Source: Streptomyces lushanensis (lineage in GTDB: Bacteria; Actinomycetota; Actinomycetes; Streptomycetales; Streptomycetaceae). Taken from it: a stretch of DNA of 39,716 nucleotides. Positions 1 through 8,200 of the stretch are shown here, piece by piece. Under the pieces are notes generated by a model, which searched no databases, was not told the origin of the DNA, and saw only the letters and a list, made by a program, of their open reading frames with translations. The DNA lies in NCBI RefSeq assembly GCF_001700515.1, contig NZ_MAUD01000147.1, positions 1 to 39,716 on the forward strand, read 5' to 3'. A program made the translations under genes and the position numbers. Each line of letters opens with the position of its first letter. Position 1 is the stretch's first letter.

Positions 1-338
1 CACCAGGCGGAGACGAACGACTCCCCGTCGGCCGGGACATCGGAGTCGACGAAGACCACACGCGCCAGCCGGCCGCCGATCCGCTCGGCGGCCTGGCCCA
101 CCGGGATGCCCGAGTAGCTGTGCCCGACCAGGACGACATCGCGCAGATCGTGGCGCTCGACCTCGTCGACGATGTCCTGGACATGGGTCCGCCGCCCGGC
201 GGGCACGCCCCGCTTCTCGGCGAGGCCGGACAGCGTCAGCGGGTGGGTGCCGTGGCCGCCCGCACGCAGCGGCGGTACCACGTCGTCCCAGGCCCACGCT
301 CCGAGCCACGCGCCCGCGACGAGTACGAATTGCGTCAT
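1..338 (-). CDS. Alpha/beta hydrolase, N-terminal part (3' end outside window)
   Basis: The frame starts at the ATG whose complement lies at 336-338 and runs off the left edge, leaving about 112 residues. The N-terminus MTQFVLVAGAWLGAWAWDD followed by a nucleophile elbow GHSYSG is typical of small esterase-like alpha/beta hydrolases (the salicylate esterase/MenH-like group). The elbow Ser is the expected catalytic nucleophile; the acid and His of the triad would lie beyond the window edge. The residues before the elbow (HVQDIVDEVERHDLRDVVLVG) fit the beta-alpha-beta segment that precedes it. Substrate cannot be inferred. The next gene upstream on this strand, the PBP, ends at 574 behind a terminator-like hairpin, so this is probably a separate transcription unit. 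Confidence 0.85.
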   Translation of the reverse strand, partial: MTQFVLVAGAWLGAWAWDDVVPPLRAGGHGTHPLTLSGLAEKRGVPAGRRTHVQDIVDEVERHDLRDVVLVGHSYSGIPVGQAAERIGGRLARVVFVDSDVPADGESFVSAW

Positions 339-520
339 GGCGGCAACGTAGCGGAGAGGTCCGACAACGGCCCCCGGAACCATTCTCGGCATGCTCCGGC
401 GCGCTGGCCCCCTGGGGCGTGTTTCGAAAGTCCCGCCCGGCCCGCGACGCCTGGCACGCACGCTCGCCGCGTTGTCGGAGCCGTCGCACCGCGCCGGCGG
501 GGGCCGCCGGGTGGTACGGG

Positions 521-559
521 CGGGGCGGCGGCGCGGGTCCGTCCCGTACCGCCGCCCCG
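521..559 (-). terminator. Hairpin terminator downstream of the penicillin-binding protein gene
   Basis: An 11-bp perfect inverted repeat (521-531 with 549-559, arm CGGGGCGGCGG) encloses a 17-nt loop. It begins 15 nt past the PBP stop codon. There is no T-run, as is common for Streptomyces terminators. Confidence 0.6.
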
Positions 560-573
560 TGGGTGGAGCGTGC

Positions 574-2211
574 TCAGCCCGCCGCGAGCACCGCCGCCAC
601 CACCGGGCCCGCCGCGTCCCCGCCGTGGCCGCCCGACTGGACCACCGCCGCGGCGGCCACGTCGTCCTGGAAGCCGGTGAACCAACTGTTCGACGTGACC
701 TGGCCGTCGACCTCCGCCGAGCCCGTCTTCGCGCCCTTGTCGCCGCCGAGCCCGGACATCGCGTTCGCCGCCGTACCGCTCGTCGCCGTGAGCCGCATCA
801 TGTCGCGGAGCTGCTGCGCCACGGAGTACGGCAGCGAGCGCGCCGCGGTGGCCAGCACGCGGTCGTCCAGCGAGCGCGGCACGATGACGGGCTGCTTGAA
901 CGAGCCGCTCTTCGCGGTGGCGGTGATGGACGCCATGTTGAGCACGTTCATCTGGACCGTGCCCTGCCCGATGTACTGCGCCGCCGCCTCGCCGCCCGCC
1001 GCGGACGGCACGCTTCCGTCGAAGGAGGCGATCCCGGTCTTCCAGTTGTCGAGGCCGATCCCGAAGACCTCCTCGGCCTCGCTCTTCAGCGCCGAGTCGT
1101 CGTGGGTGTCGTCGATCAGCTTGACGAAGGCGGTGTTGCAGGAGCGGGCGAAGCTCTGCGCGAACGTGCCGTTCGGGATCGAGAAACCGTCCAGGTTCTG
1201 GAACGTACGGCCCTGGTACATCGCGGTCGGCGGACACTCGGCGGGACGGTTGGCGTCGGCCAGGCCCTTCTCCAGCAGCATCGCCGCCGTCACGATCTTC
1301 ATCGTGGAGCCGGGCGCCTGCTTGCCGAGCATGGCCGCGTTGAAGCCGTCCTCGCGGTTGTTGGCGACCGCGAGGATCTCGCCCGTACTGGGCTTGACCG
1401 CCGCGACCGACGCCTCGCTGAACTTCTTCACCGCCTGCTCGGCGGCGGCCTGCACCGTCGCGTCCAGGGTGGTGCGCAGCGTGCCCTCCTTGCCCTTGGC
1501 GAGGGTGAGCAGGGTCTGTCCCGGCACGCTGTCGCCGTCGCTCCGCAGCGACAGCTCGATGCCCGGCGAGCCGCCCGCGTCGCTGCCGTACCGCTCCCGC
1601 AGCTGGTCCAGGACGGACCCGAGCGAGGGGTACTCCGCCTTCGTCAGCTCCACGCCGTTGCGGTCCACCGCCTTGATCGCCGGGGTCTTCGCCTCGGCGG
1701 TCTCCAGATACGTGGTGTCCGTCAGATCGGGATGGATCACGGACGGCGACCAGTCGACCAGCGGGCGTCCGGTGGTCAGTCCGCGCACCACGGTCAGCTC
1801 GGAGCTGTACGACCACGGCTTGCTCTCGCCGCCGAACGCGACCGTGGCCCTGACGGTGAACGGCACCTTCGCGCCCACCGCCCGGCCCGGGGTGATCACC
1901 GCGTCGGTGACATGGGCCTGGTCGCGGTAGCCGTCGATGACGGGTGCCGCGGCGGTCGGCGCGTTGGTGAGCTGGGCGACGGTCGCGCCGTCGCTCCCGT
2001 CGGCCCATCCGGCGAGGAAGTCCTTCGCGGTCCTGTCGATCTCGTCGGCGCTCAGCGGCCCGGTCCTCACCTCTCGCGTCGCCGATGTGGTGGTCGTGCT
2101 CGTGTTCCCGCCGGTGAGCCCGCTGTACACGTTGTACGCGCCGTACCCCACCCCGCCGGCGACCACGGCGAACACCCCGCCGACTATCGCGACCTTCGCT
2201 CCACTGCGCAT
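574..2211 (-). CDS. Class B penicillin-binding protein with MecA_N-type N-terminal domain
   Basis: A 545-residue transpeptidase that would cross-link peptidoglycan outside the membrane. The start at 2211 gives a signal-anchor (MRSGAKVAIVGGVFAVVAG) and follows a strong GGGGAGGGGG ribosome site; upstream starts lack both. Domain order: an N-terminal membrane anchor (about 5-30), an NTF2-like MecA_N domain (about 45-150), a dimerisation-like linker, then the transpeptidase domain with all three signature motifs: STMK at about 302-305 (Ser nucleophile), SCN at about 357-359 and KTG at about 495-497. Low-affinity PBPs such as MecA share the N-terminal domain, but beta-lactam affinity cannot be read from sequence. 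It is tandem with the O-mannosyltransferase gene upstream (152-nt gap). A GAACATGTTC palindrome lies in its leader. Confidence 0.93.
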   Translation of the reverse strand: MRSGAKVAIVGGVFAVVAGGVGYGAYNVYSGLTGGNTSTTTTSATREVRTGPLSADEIDRTAKDFLAGWADGSDGATVAQLTNAPTAAAPVIDGYRDQAHVTDAVITPGRAVGAKVPFTVRATVAFGGESKPWSYSSELTVVRGLTTGRPLVDWSPSVIHPDLTDTTYLETAEAKTPAIKAVDRNGVELTKAEYPSLGSVLDQLRERYGSDAGGSPGIELSLRSDGDSVPGQTLLTLAKGKEGTLRTTLDATVQAAAEQAVKKFSEASVAAVKPSTGEILAVANNREDGFNAAMLGKQAPGSTMKIVTAAMLLEKGLADANRPAECPPTAMYQGRTFQNLDGFSIPNGTFAQSFARSCNTAFVKLIDDTHDDSALKSEAEEVFGIGLDNWKTGIASFDGSVPSAAGGEAAAQYIGQGTVQMNVLNMASITATAKSGSFKQPVIVPRSLDDRVLATAARSLPYSVAQQLRDMMRLTATSGTAANAMSGLGGDKGAKTGSAEVDGQVTSNSWFTGFQDDVAAAAVVQSGGHGGDAAGPVVAAVLAAG

Positions 2212-2247
2212 TGCAGTCCCCCTCCCCAGGAGCCCCCTGGAACATCT

Positions 2248-2257
2248 GAACATGTTC
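2248..2257. promoter_or_regulatory. Palindrome in the PBP leader, possible operator
   Basis: The sequence is a perfect 10-bp palindrome, GAACATGTTC, preceded by a second GAACAT at 2240-2245. It lies 37 nt upstream of the PBP start, between a TTGACA-like hexamer (minus strand, 2298-2293) and the ribosome site. No well-spaced -10 element was found, so its role is only a suggestion. Confidence 0.25.
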
Positions 2258-2363
2258 AAGGAAGTATCGGACCGCACTCTACGGGACGGGTGTGTCAAGG
2301 GAGGAGTGTGTTATCGGACTGGGACGATCCCCTCCCGGCCACCGGCCGCAGGCCCGGAGCCGG

Positions 2364-4085
2364 TCATACCCAGGTGTCGAACCACATCCGGCCGCGCCAG
2401 GAGTCGATGGGGATCGGGGAGCCCGTGTACAGGGGCCAGAAGTAGATGAAGTTCCAGATGATCAGCAGGACCAGTACGCCCGCGCCGACCGCGCCGACCG
2501 TTCTGCGGCGTTCGTCGGAGCCCGGGGGGCCGATGAGGGCGCCCGCCAGCATCGTGACCGCGAGGCAGAGGTACGGGACGAAGACGACCGCGTAGAAGAG
2601 GAAGATCGTCCGTTCCTGGTAGAAGAGCCAGGGCACCCAGCCCGCCGCGACGGCGCAGGCGATCGCGCCCGCGCGCCAGTCGCGGCGGAAGAACCAGCGC
2701 CACAGCACGTAGCAGAGTGCCAGGCCGCCCGCCCACCAGAGCAGAGGCGTGCCGATCGCCAGCACCTCACGGGCGCAGTTGCCCGGGGTGCCCGCCGGGC
2801 AGCCGTCGGTACCGGCCTTCGGGTCCTCGTAGAAGTACGAGACCGGGCGGCCCAGGACGATCCAGCTCCACGGATTCGACTGGTAGGTGTGGCCGGAGGT
2901 CAGGTTGATGTGGAACTGGTAGACCTCGTTCTCGTAGTGCCACAGGCTGCGCAGCCAGTCCGGCAGCCAGGTGAAGTGGCCGCCCTTGCCCTGTGTGGCG
3001 GCCCAGTTCCTGAAGTAGCCCTTGTCGGTGACGATCCAGCCGGTCCAGGAGGCGACGTACGTGACGACCGCGACCGGCACCGTCGAGACGAACGCCGGCA
3101 GGATGTCCCGCAGGAGCACCGAGACGTACGGCCGTACCGCGCCCGCCGTGCGCCGGGCGCCCACGTCCCACAGGACGGCCATGACCGCGAAGGCGGCCAG
3201 GATGTAGAGCCCGTTCCACTTCGTCGCGAAGGCCAGCCCCAGCATCAGCCCGGCCGCGATCCGCCACGGCCGCAGGCCCAGCCGCAGCCGTTCGGCGACC
3301 TCGACGTCCGGGCGCAGCAGGCCCTCCTCGTCCACCGGGAGCGCCGCCGCCAGCCGGCGCCGCGCCCAGTCGCGGTCGATCACCAGACATCCGAAGGCGG
3401 CCAGGACGAAGAACATCAGCACCAGATCGAGGAGCGCGGTACGGCTCATCACGAAGTGCAGACCGTCGACGGCGAGCAGTCCGCCCGCCAGACACCCGAG
3501 GAACGTGGAACGGAACAGCCGCCGCCCGATCCGGCACAGCATCAGCACCGAGAGCGTGCCGAGCACCGCCACCATGAAGCGCCAGCCGAAGGGGGTGAAT
3601 CCGAAGAGCTGCTCGCCGAGGCCGATGACCCACTTGCCCACCGGCGGATGGACGACATATCCCGGGTCCGTCGGCAGCGGTACCTTCGACGGATCGGCCA
3701 GGATCTGCTTGTCGATGTCCTTGGGCCAGCTTCCCTCGTAGCCCTGGTTGACCAGCGCCCAGGCGTCCTTGGCGTAGTACGTCTCGTCGAATATCACCGC
3801 CTTGGGGCTGCCCAGGTTCCAGAAGCGCAGCACTCCCGCCACCGCCGCCACCAGCAGCGGCCCGCCCCACGCGGACCAGCGGACCAGCCGGTCCGCCCAC
3901 GCGGGCGGTACGGCGAGCACGGCCCAGAGCCGCTCCGAGGGCCGGGTGTACGGCGGCACCAGCCGCTCGCGCAGCCCGGTCACCGGCCTCGGCACATGGC
4001 CGAATCGGCGCAGCCGCTGAGGCCATGAGGGCGGCGTTCCGCCGGCGTCGTGCCCCTGGAGGGCTTCAGGCGCAGTACTGGTCAC
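2364..4085 (-). CDS. pmt: Polyprenyl-phosphate-mannose:protein O-mannosyltransferase
   Basis: A 573-residue multi-spanning membrane protein of the PMT/GT39 family, which transfers mannose from polyprenyl phosphate mannose to Ser/Thr of secreted proteins at the outer face of the membrane. About ten hydrophobic helices are visible. The first luminal loop carries the conserved acidic pair in FDETYYAKD at roughly residue 80, and HPPVGKW and SRTALLD follow as in other actinobacterial PMTs. The C-terminus ends in IDSWRGRMWFDTWV. The start is a GTG at 4085 (MTSTAPEALQG): no better in-frame start exists near the divergent rsmI, and a TACGAT hexamer at 4097-4092 would place transcription start almost on this GTG, suggesting a leaderless mRNA. 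In S. coelicolor this enzyme is known to be needed for phage phiC31 infection. Confidence 0.93.
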   Translation of the reverse strand: MTSTAPEALQGHDAGGTPPSWPQRLRRFGHVPRPVTGLRERLVPPYTRPSERLWAVLAVPPAWADRLVRWSAWGGPLLVAAVAGVLRFWNLGSPKAVIFDETYYAKDAWALVNQGYEGSWPKDIDKQILADPSKVPLPTDPGYVVHPPVGKWVIGLGEQLFGFTPFGWRFMVAVLGTLSVLMLCRIGRRLFRSTFLGCLAGGLLAVDGLHFVMSRTALLDLVLMFFVLAAFGCLVIDRDWARRRLAAALPVDEEGLLRPDVEVAERLRLGLRPWRIAAGLMLGLAFATKWNGLYILAAFAVMAVLWDVGARRTAGAVRPYVSVLLRDILPAFVSTVPVAVVTYVASWTGWIVTDKGYFRNWAATQGKGGHFTWLPDWLRSLWHYENEVYQFHINLTSGHTYQSNPWSWIVLGRPVSYFYEDPKAGTDGCPAGTPGNCAREVLAIGTPLLWWAGGLALCYVLWRWFFRRDWRAGAIACAVAAGWVPWLFYQERTIFLFYAVVFVPYLCLAVTMLAGALIGPPGSDERRRTVGAVGAGVLVLLIIWNFIYFWPLYTGSPIPIDSWRGRMWFDTWV

Positions 4086-4091
4086 CGCGCC

Positions 4092-4097
4092 ATCGTA
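4092..4097 (-). promoter_or_regulatory. Candidate -10 element (TACGAT) of pmt, leaderless start
   Basis: TACGAT on the minus strand ends 6 nt before the pmt GTG. A transcript starting the usual 6-8 nt downstream would have little or no leader. No convincing -35 was recognised. Confidence 0.35.
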
Positions 4098-4146
4098 GGG
4101 AACGCCGCTGTGCGTGGGGTGCTCCGCGCCCTGCGAGGATGACGGG

Positions 4147-5022
4147 ATGGCGGATGAGGCGCAGATGAATGGCACGCTGGTACTCGCGGGAACGCCCATC
4201 GGTGAGGTGACGGACGCGCCCCCGAGGCTCGCGGCGGAGCTCGCGGGCGCGGACGTGATCGCCGCCGAGGACACCCGTCGGCTGCGCAGGCTCACCCACG
4301 CGCTCGGTGTGCAGACCCGGGGCAGGGTCGTCTCGTACTTCGAGGGCAACGAGTCCCAGCGGACGCCCGAGCTGGTCGAGGCGCTGACCGGCGGGGCCCG
4401 GGTGCTGCTGGTCACCGACGCGGGCATGCCGTCCGTCTCCGATCCCGGGTACCGGCTGGTGGCCGCGGCCGTCGAGCACGGGATCCGGGTCACGGCCGTA
4501 CCGGGGCCCTCCGCCGTGCTGACCGCGCTCGCGCTCTCCGGGCTGCCCGTGGACCGTTTCTGCTTCGAGGGCTTTCTGCCGCGCAAGGCCGGTGAGCGGC
4601 TCGGCCGGCTGCGGGAGGCCGCGGACGAGCGGCGCACGCTCGTCTACTTCGAGGCGCCGCACCGGCTCGACGACACGCTCGCCGCGATGGCCGAGGTCTT
4701 CGGCGCCGGGCGCCGGGCCGCCGTCTGCCGCGAGCTGACCAAGACGTACGAGGAGGTCAGGCGCGGCGGTCTCGGTGAGCTGGCGGCCTGGGCGGCCGAG
4801 GGCGTACGGGGCGAGATCACCGTGGTCGTGGAGGGCGCGCCCGAGCCGGGGCCCGGGGACGTCGGCCCGGAGGAGCTGGTGCGGCGGGTACGGGCGAGGG
4901 AGGAGGCGGGCGAGCGGCGCAAGGAGGCGATCGCGGCCGTGGCCGCCGGCGCCGGGGTGCCCAAGCGCGATGTGTTCGACGCGGTGGTGGCGGCGAAGAA
5001 CGAGGCGCGTACGGCGCCTTGA
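4147..5022 (+). CDS. rsmI: 16S rRNA (cytidine(1402)-2'-O)-methyltransferase RsmI
   Basis: RsmI methylates the 2'-OH of C1402 in the 30S decoding centre using SAM. The 291-residue product has the family's N-terminal GTLVLAGTPIGEVTDAPPR, the AEDTRR segment, the TDAGMPSVSDPGYRLV motif and the VPGPSAVLTALALSGLP segment, all characteristic of the tetrapyrrole-methylase fold used by RsmI. The C-terminal KEAIAAVAAGAGVPKRDVFDAVV region matches the family helical tail. ATG 4147 was chosen; an internal ATG at 4165 would also give a normal N-terminus. The gene is divergent from pmt with only 61 nt between them, and is followed by a strong hairpin, so it appears monocistronic. Confidence 0.95.
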   Translation: MADEAQMNGTLVLAGTPIGEVTDAPPRLAAELAGADVIAAEDTRRLRRLTHALGVQTRGRVVSYFEGNESQRTPELVEALTGGARVLLVTDAGMPSVSDPGYRLVAAAVEHGIRVTAVPGPSAVLTALALSGLPVDRFCFEGFLPRKAGERLGRLREAADERRTLVYFEAPHRLDDTLAAMAEVFGAGRRAAVCRELTKTYEEVRRGGLGELAAWAAEGVRGEITVVVEGAPEPGPGDVGPEELVRRVRAREEAGERRKEAIAAVAAGAGVPKRDVFDAVVAAKNEARTAP

Positions 5023-5055
5023 GGTGTGCGCGCCGTTGTCCTGCCGCCGGGGCGT

Positions 5056-5115
5056 GCGTACGCCGGTCCTGAGATTGGGGGCGCGCGTACATCCCGTCGC
5101 AGGACCGGCGTACGC
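5056..5115 (+). terminator. Hairpin terminator after rsmI
   Basis: A perfect 15-bp inverted repeat (5056-5070 with 5101-5115, arm GCGTACGCCGGTCCT) with a 30-nt loop starts 33 nt past the rsmI stop. A smaller CCCC-TT-GGGG hairpin follows at once. Confidence 0.65.
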
Positions 5116-5271
5116 CCCCTTGGGGAGCAAAGGACTATCGTGAAATGTAAAGCGCAGACCGCGAGTCGGGCCTTTTGGGCATGAGAAGGCCAAGACCAAT
5201 CCATTAATCGACAGGGGCTGATGCGCTCCCGCCGGCAAAGGCGTCCACTGGGTCAGTGGAGAGGAGCTGGC

Positions 5272-5781
5272 ATGAGTGAGATCACGGGCACCGCCGTCGC
5301 CCACGAGGCATATGCCTTTTGCTGTATGCGCTGCGGGCACGGCTGGGAGCAGGCGTACGACATAGAGCATCACGTCGACGGCTCGGGGCGGAATTACGTC
5401 GTCTACAAGGCGGACGGGACACGGGTCCCTTCGCCGCTGTCCAGCCCGTCCTGCACCAACTGCGGCGGGCATGTCGTACGCATCATGCGTTCGGGACAGG
5501 TCTCGTCGGTGCGGGCGCTGATGATGGAGCAGTACCACCCGGCGAAGGGCAAGCGGGCCGCGTCCGCGGAGGCCGCGGCGGCGGGCACGGAACCCGGGCG
5601 GACACCGGCCGGATCCGCCGAGGAGATACCCGTCGGATCCGCGGAGGGGATACCGGGGACGCCGGCCGGAGCCGGAGCGCGGGCCGGGGCGGCGCAGGGC
5701 AGCACGGCGGCGGGGCGGGCGGCCGGGCATCACCACTGGCATCTGTCGGACCTGCTGCACCCGTTCCACCACCGCAAGTGA
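5272..5781 (+). CDS. Conserved actinobacterial zinc-ribbon protein with His-rich C-terminus
   Basis: A 169-residue protein of unknown function. The N-terminal half has two Cys pairs, CCMRCG near residue 17 and CTNCGG near residue 62, spaced as in a zinc ribbon; the aromatic-rich stretch between them (WEQAYDIEHHVDGSGRNYVVY) probably forms the ribbon sheet. The middle is an Ala/Gly/Pro low-complexity linker with near-repeats of GSAEEIP. The C-terminus is His-rich (HHHWHLSDLLHPFHHRK), which could bind metal. ATG 5272 follows a good GAGGAG ribosome site at about 6 nt; the GTG-less upstream extension lacks one. It sits alone between the rsmI terminator and tatD. Function not recognised. Confidence 0.85.
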   Translation: MSEITGTAVAHEAYAFCCMRCGHGWEQAYDIEHHVDGSGRNYVVYKADGTRVPSPLSSPSCTNCGGHVVRIMRSGQVSSVRALMMEQYHPAKGKRAASAEAAAAGTEPGRTPAGSAEEIPVGSAEGIPGTPAGAGARAGAAQGSTAAGRAAGHHHWHLSDLLHPFHHRK

Positions 5782-5899
5782 GCCGTCCGCGCGAGTGAAC
5801 CACCTGTTCCGCCAGTAGTTCTATCTGTTCCGCCCGTACCACCTGGCCCGCCGTGCGTGTGTGAGCGCACGCGGGTGAGGCCACGGACGCGGCCCTCCG

Positions 5900-5905
5900 T
5901 AGGAT
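5900..5905 (+). promoter_or_regulatory. Candidate -10 element (TAGGAT) of tatD, leaderless start
   Basis: TAGGAT ends 7 nt before the tatD ATG, so transcription would start at or next to the initiation codon. tatD has no Shine-Dalgarno sequence, which agrees with a leaderless transcript. Confidence 0.4.
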
Positions 5906-5912
5906 CGCGCCC

Positions 5913-6782
5913 ATGAGTTCGAAGCAAGCTCCACCGCCGCTGCCCGAACCCCTTCGGGTACCGGTCGCGGATTCGCACACCCATCTGGACATGCAGGACG
6001 GCACCGTCGAGGAGGGCCTGCGCAAGGCGGCCTCGGTCGGTGTCACGACGGTCGTCCAGGTGGGGTGCGACCTCAAGGGCTCCCGCTGGGCCGCCGAGAC
6101 GGCCGCGGCGTACGAGAACGTCCACGCGGCGGTCGCCCTGCACCCCAACGAGGCGCCCCGGATCGTGCACGGCGACGCCGACGGCTGGTCCCGTCAGGGC
6201 GCGCGCGAGGGCGGCGGCGACACGGCGCTGGACGACGCCCTGGCCGAGATCGACCGGCTGGCCGCGCTGCCACAGGTCCGCGCCGTCGGCGAGACGGGGC
6301 TCGATCATTTCCGGACAGGGCCCGAGGGCGTGGCCGCGCAGGAGCGTTCCTTCCGCGCGCACATCGAGATCGCCAAACGCCATGGAAAAGCGCTGGTCAT
6401 CCATGACCGGGAAGCGCATGCCGATGTGCTGCGCATTCTTACGGAGGAAGGCGCTCCGGAACGTACGGTGTTTCATTGCTATTCCGGTGACGCGGAAATG
6501 GCCGAAGTGTGTGCGGCGGCCGGTTACTACATGTCCTTCGCCGGCAATGTGACTTTCAAAAACGCTCAACCGTTGCGTGACGCGCTCACCATAGCGCCGC
6601 TGGAACTTGTTCTCGTCGAGACGGACGCGCCTTTTCTCACCCCGGCGCCCTACCGCGGGCGGCCCAATGCGCCCTATCTGATTCCGGTCACCCTGCGGGC
6701 GATGGCCGAGGTGCGCGGGATCGGCGAGGACGCCCTGGCCGAGGCGATCGCGGGCAACACGGCCCGCGCGTTCGATTACTGA
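5913..6782 (+). CDS. tatD: TatD family metal-dependent hydrolase (DNase)
   Basis: A 289-residue TIM-barrel hydrolase of the amidohydrolase superfamily. Metal ligands are recognisable in ADSHTHLDM (residues about 19-27), the catalytic Glu in GETGLDHF, His in LVIHDREAH and FHCYSGD, and Asp in ETDAPFLTP near residue 236. Family members are 3'-5' exonucleases that act on damaged DNA or RNA in the cytoplasm; the precise substrate here is unknown. There is no Shine-Dalgarno sequence, and a TAGGAT hexamer directly upstream suggests a leaderless message. It stands before an rpf-like gene, ksgA and ispE, the order also found in mycobacteria. Confidence 0.93.
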   Translation: MSSKQAPPPLPEPLRVPVADSHTHLDMQDGTVEEGLRKAASVGVTTVVQVGCDLKGSRWAAETAAAYENVHAAVALHPNEAPRIVHGDADGWSRQGAREGGGDTALDDALAEIDRLAALPQVRAVGETGLDHFRTGPEGVAAQERSFRAHIEIAKRHGKALVIHDREAHADVLRILTEEGAPERTVFHCYSGDAEMAEVCAAAGYYMSFAGNVTFKNAQPLRDALTIAPLELVLVETDAPFLTPAPYRGRPNAPYLIPVTLRAMAEVRGIGEDALAEAIAGNTARAFDY

Positions 6783-6964
6783 CCACCGACGCGTCTGCTG
6801 AACGCCTCTGCTGATGTGTCACGGCCGGGTACCGGCACATGGTGGCCTTCGCGACGCCACGTGGTCGAGTCGCTTGGGAGAGCAACCGTCGCTCGGTTAG
6901 TGTCCGGGCCCGCCCCGCCTTCGTGGCGGAGCGGAGCGCACCGGACCGGACCTTGTGGAGCGTC

Positions 6965-8200
6965 GTGAGCAATACGCAGGGCAGTCACCGCGCGGCGTGC
7001 GGCACGCGCCGTGACTCCGAGACCAGCCGACCGGACGAGACCCGCCGCATCGACGGGCCCGGCCGGCGCGGCGGCACCGACCGGGCGTCGCACCGGCCCG
7101 AGCTGCGCCGGCTGCTGCCCCGGGCCCTTGTCGTCGCCTTCCTCGCCGGCTCCACCTCGGCCTTCCTCGCCGGTGACAAGGCCGTCGAGCCGTCCGCCGG
7201 CGGCGTACCGCGCACTGTGCACACCTTCGCCGGTGACGCGGCGCGGCCCCCGGCCGACGAGGGAGCGGCCGTCGGCGCGCACGACACCGTGGCACCGGCG
7301 CCCGGCGCGGGTCTCGTCAGCGGCGACGGGATCGCCGTCCGCCACGGCAGGCCCGTCCTGCTCACCCTCGGCGGACACCGGCGCCAGGTCCGGACGACGG
7401 TCCGTGCGCTGGACGGCGCACCGGCCCCAGGGGTGCGCGCCGGGAGCGCGGCCCTCTCCGTGTCGCGCTCCTCCGCGAGCCCGCGCCGGGCGCTCGCGCC
7501 GGAGGTACGGACCGGACGGGCCGTGACCTTCGCGGCCGACGCCCGCGAGCGGACCGTTCGTGCCCACGCGACCCACGCGACCCACGCGACGACCGTGGAC
7601 GAGGCGCTCGCCGAGGCGGGCATCGCGCCGTACGAGGACGACACCACGTCCGTACCGGGCGACGGCCTCCCGGGCGACGGCCAGAGCGTCGGAGCGCAGC
7701 GCATCACCTCCCGTGAGCAGGTGCGCGAGGAGGCCGTCCCGTACGACACCGTGCGCACCGAGGACCCCGCTCTCTTCCGGGGCACGGAGGTCGTCGACCA
7801 GCAGGGCCGGCCGGGACTGCGCCGGGTCACCTACGGTCTGCGCACGGTCGACGGCGTCCAGCAGGAGCCGCGCGTACTCCACGAAGAGGTGGTGCGCGCG
7901 CCGGTCACCCATCGGGTCCGGGTCGGTACGAAGGCGCTGCCGACGTCCATGGCCGGAGTGGACGATCTGAACTGGAAGGGGCTCGCGGCCTGTGAGTCGA
8001 GCGGCCGGCCCGACGCGGTGGATCCGTCGGGCAAGTACGGCGGGCTCTACCAGTTCGACCTCGCGACCTGGCGCTCCGTCGGCGGCCGGGGCCGCCCGCA
8101 GGACGCCACGCCGGAGGAGCAGACGTATCGCGCGAAGAAGCTCTACATGCAGCGGGGGGCGAGTCCGTGGCCGTACTGCGGCCGTAGGCTGACCGGGTGA
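6965..8200 (+). CDS. Rpf-like secreted cell-wall lytic protein (DUF348-like, G5, transglycosylase-like domains)
   Basis: A 411-residue secreted or membrane-anchored muralytic protein. The start is a GTG at 6965, 7 nt after GGAG. A basic N-terminus (about 1-50) precedes one hydrophobic helix (about 51-70). Then come two weak DUF348-like repeats (the second ends [12 protein letters not shown]), a G5 domain ([20 protein letters not shown] to THRVRVGTK), and a C-terminal Rpf/transglycosylase-like domain from about residue 333 ([32 protein letters not shown]). E344 of ACESSG matches the catalytic Glu of Rpf proteins, and the Cys of ACES and of PYCGRR probably form the usual disulfide. The architecture and the following ksgA-ispE match mycobacterial rpfB. 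Rpf enzymes cleave peptidoglycan during spore germination or resuscitation. The stop overlaps the ksgA start. Confidence 0.88.
   Translation: MSNTQGSHRAACGTRRDSETSRPDETRRIDGPGRRGGTDRASHRPELRRLLPRALVVAFLAGSTSAFLAGDKAVEPSAGGVPRTVHTFAGDAARPPADEGAAVGAHDTVAPAPGAGLVSGDGIAVRHGRPVLLTLGGHRRQVRTTVRALDGAPAPGVRAGSAALSVSRSSASPRRALAPEVRTGRAVTFAADARERTVRAHATHATHATTVDEALAEAGIAPYEDDTTSVPGDGLPGDGQSVGAQRITSREQVREEAVPYDTVRTEDPALFRGTEVVDQQGRPGLRRVTYGLRTVDGVQQEPRVLHEEVVRAPVTHRVRVGTKALPTSMAGVDDLNWKGLAACESSGRPDAVDPSGKYGGLYQFDLATWRSVGGRGRPQDATPEEQTYRAKKLYMQRGASPWPYCGRRLTG

Noticed and set aside
335..2245. Long open frames overlapping the PBP gene in other frames
   Set aside because: The PBP frame carries SxxK, SxN and KTG motifs and a good start. 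The other frames are low-complexity Arg/Pro/Ala translations.
4817..5204. Short frames over the end of rsmI
   Set aside because: They lie antisense or out of frame to rsmI and across its terminator hairpin, with no start signals.
6783..6964. c-di-AMP (ydaO-type) riboswitch upstream of the rpf-like gene
   Set aside because: Such riboswitches control some Streptomyces rpf genes, but I could not find the conserved ydaO core in this 182-nt leader.
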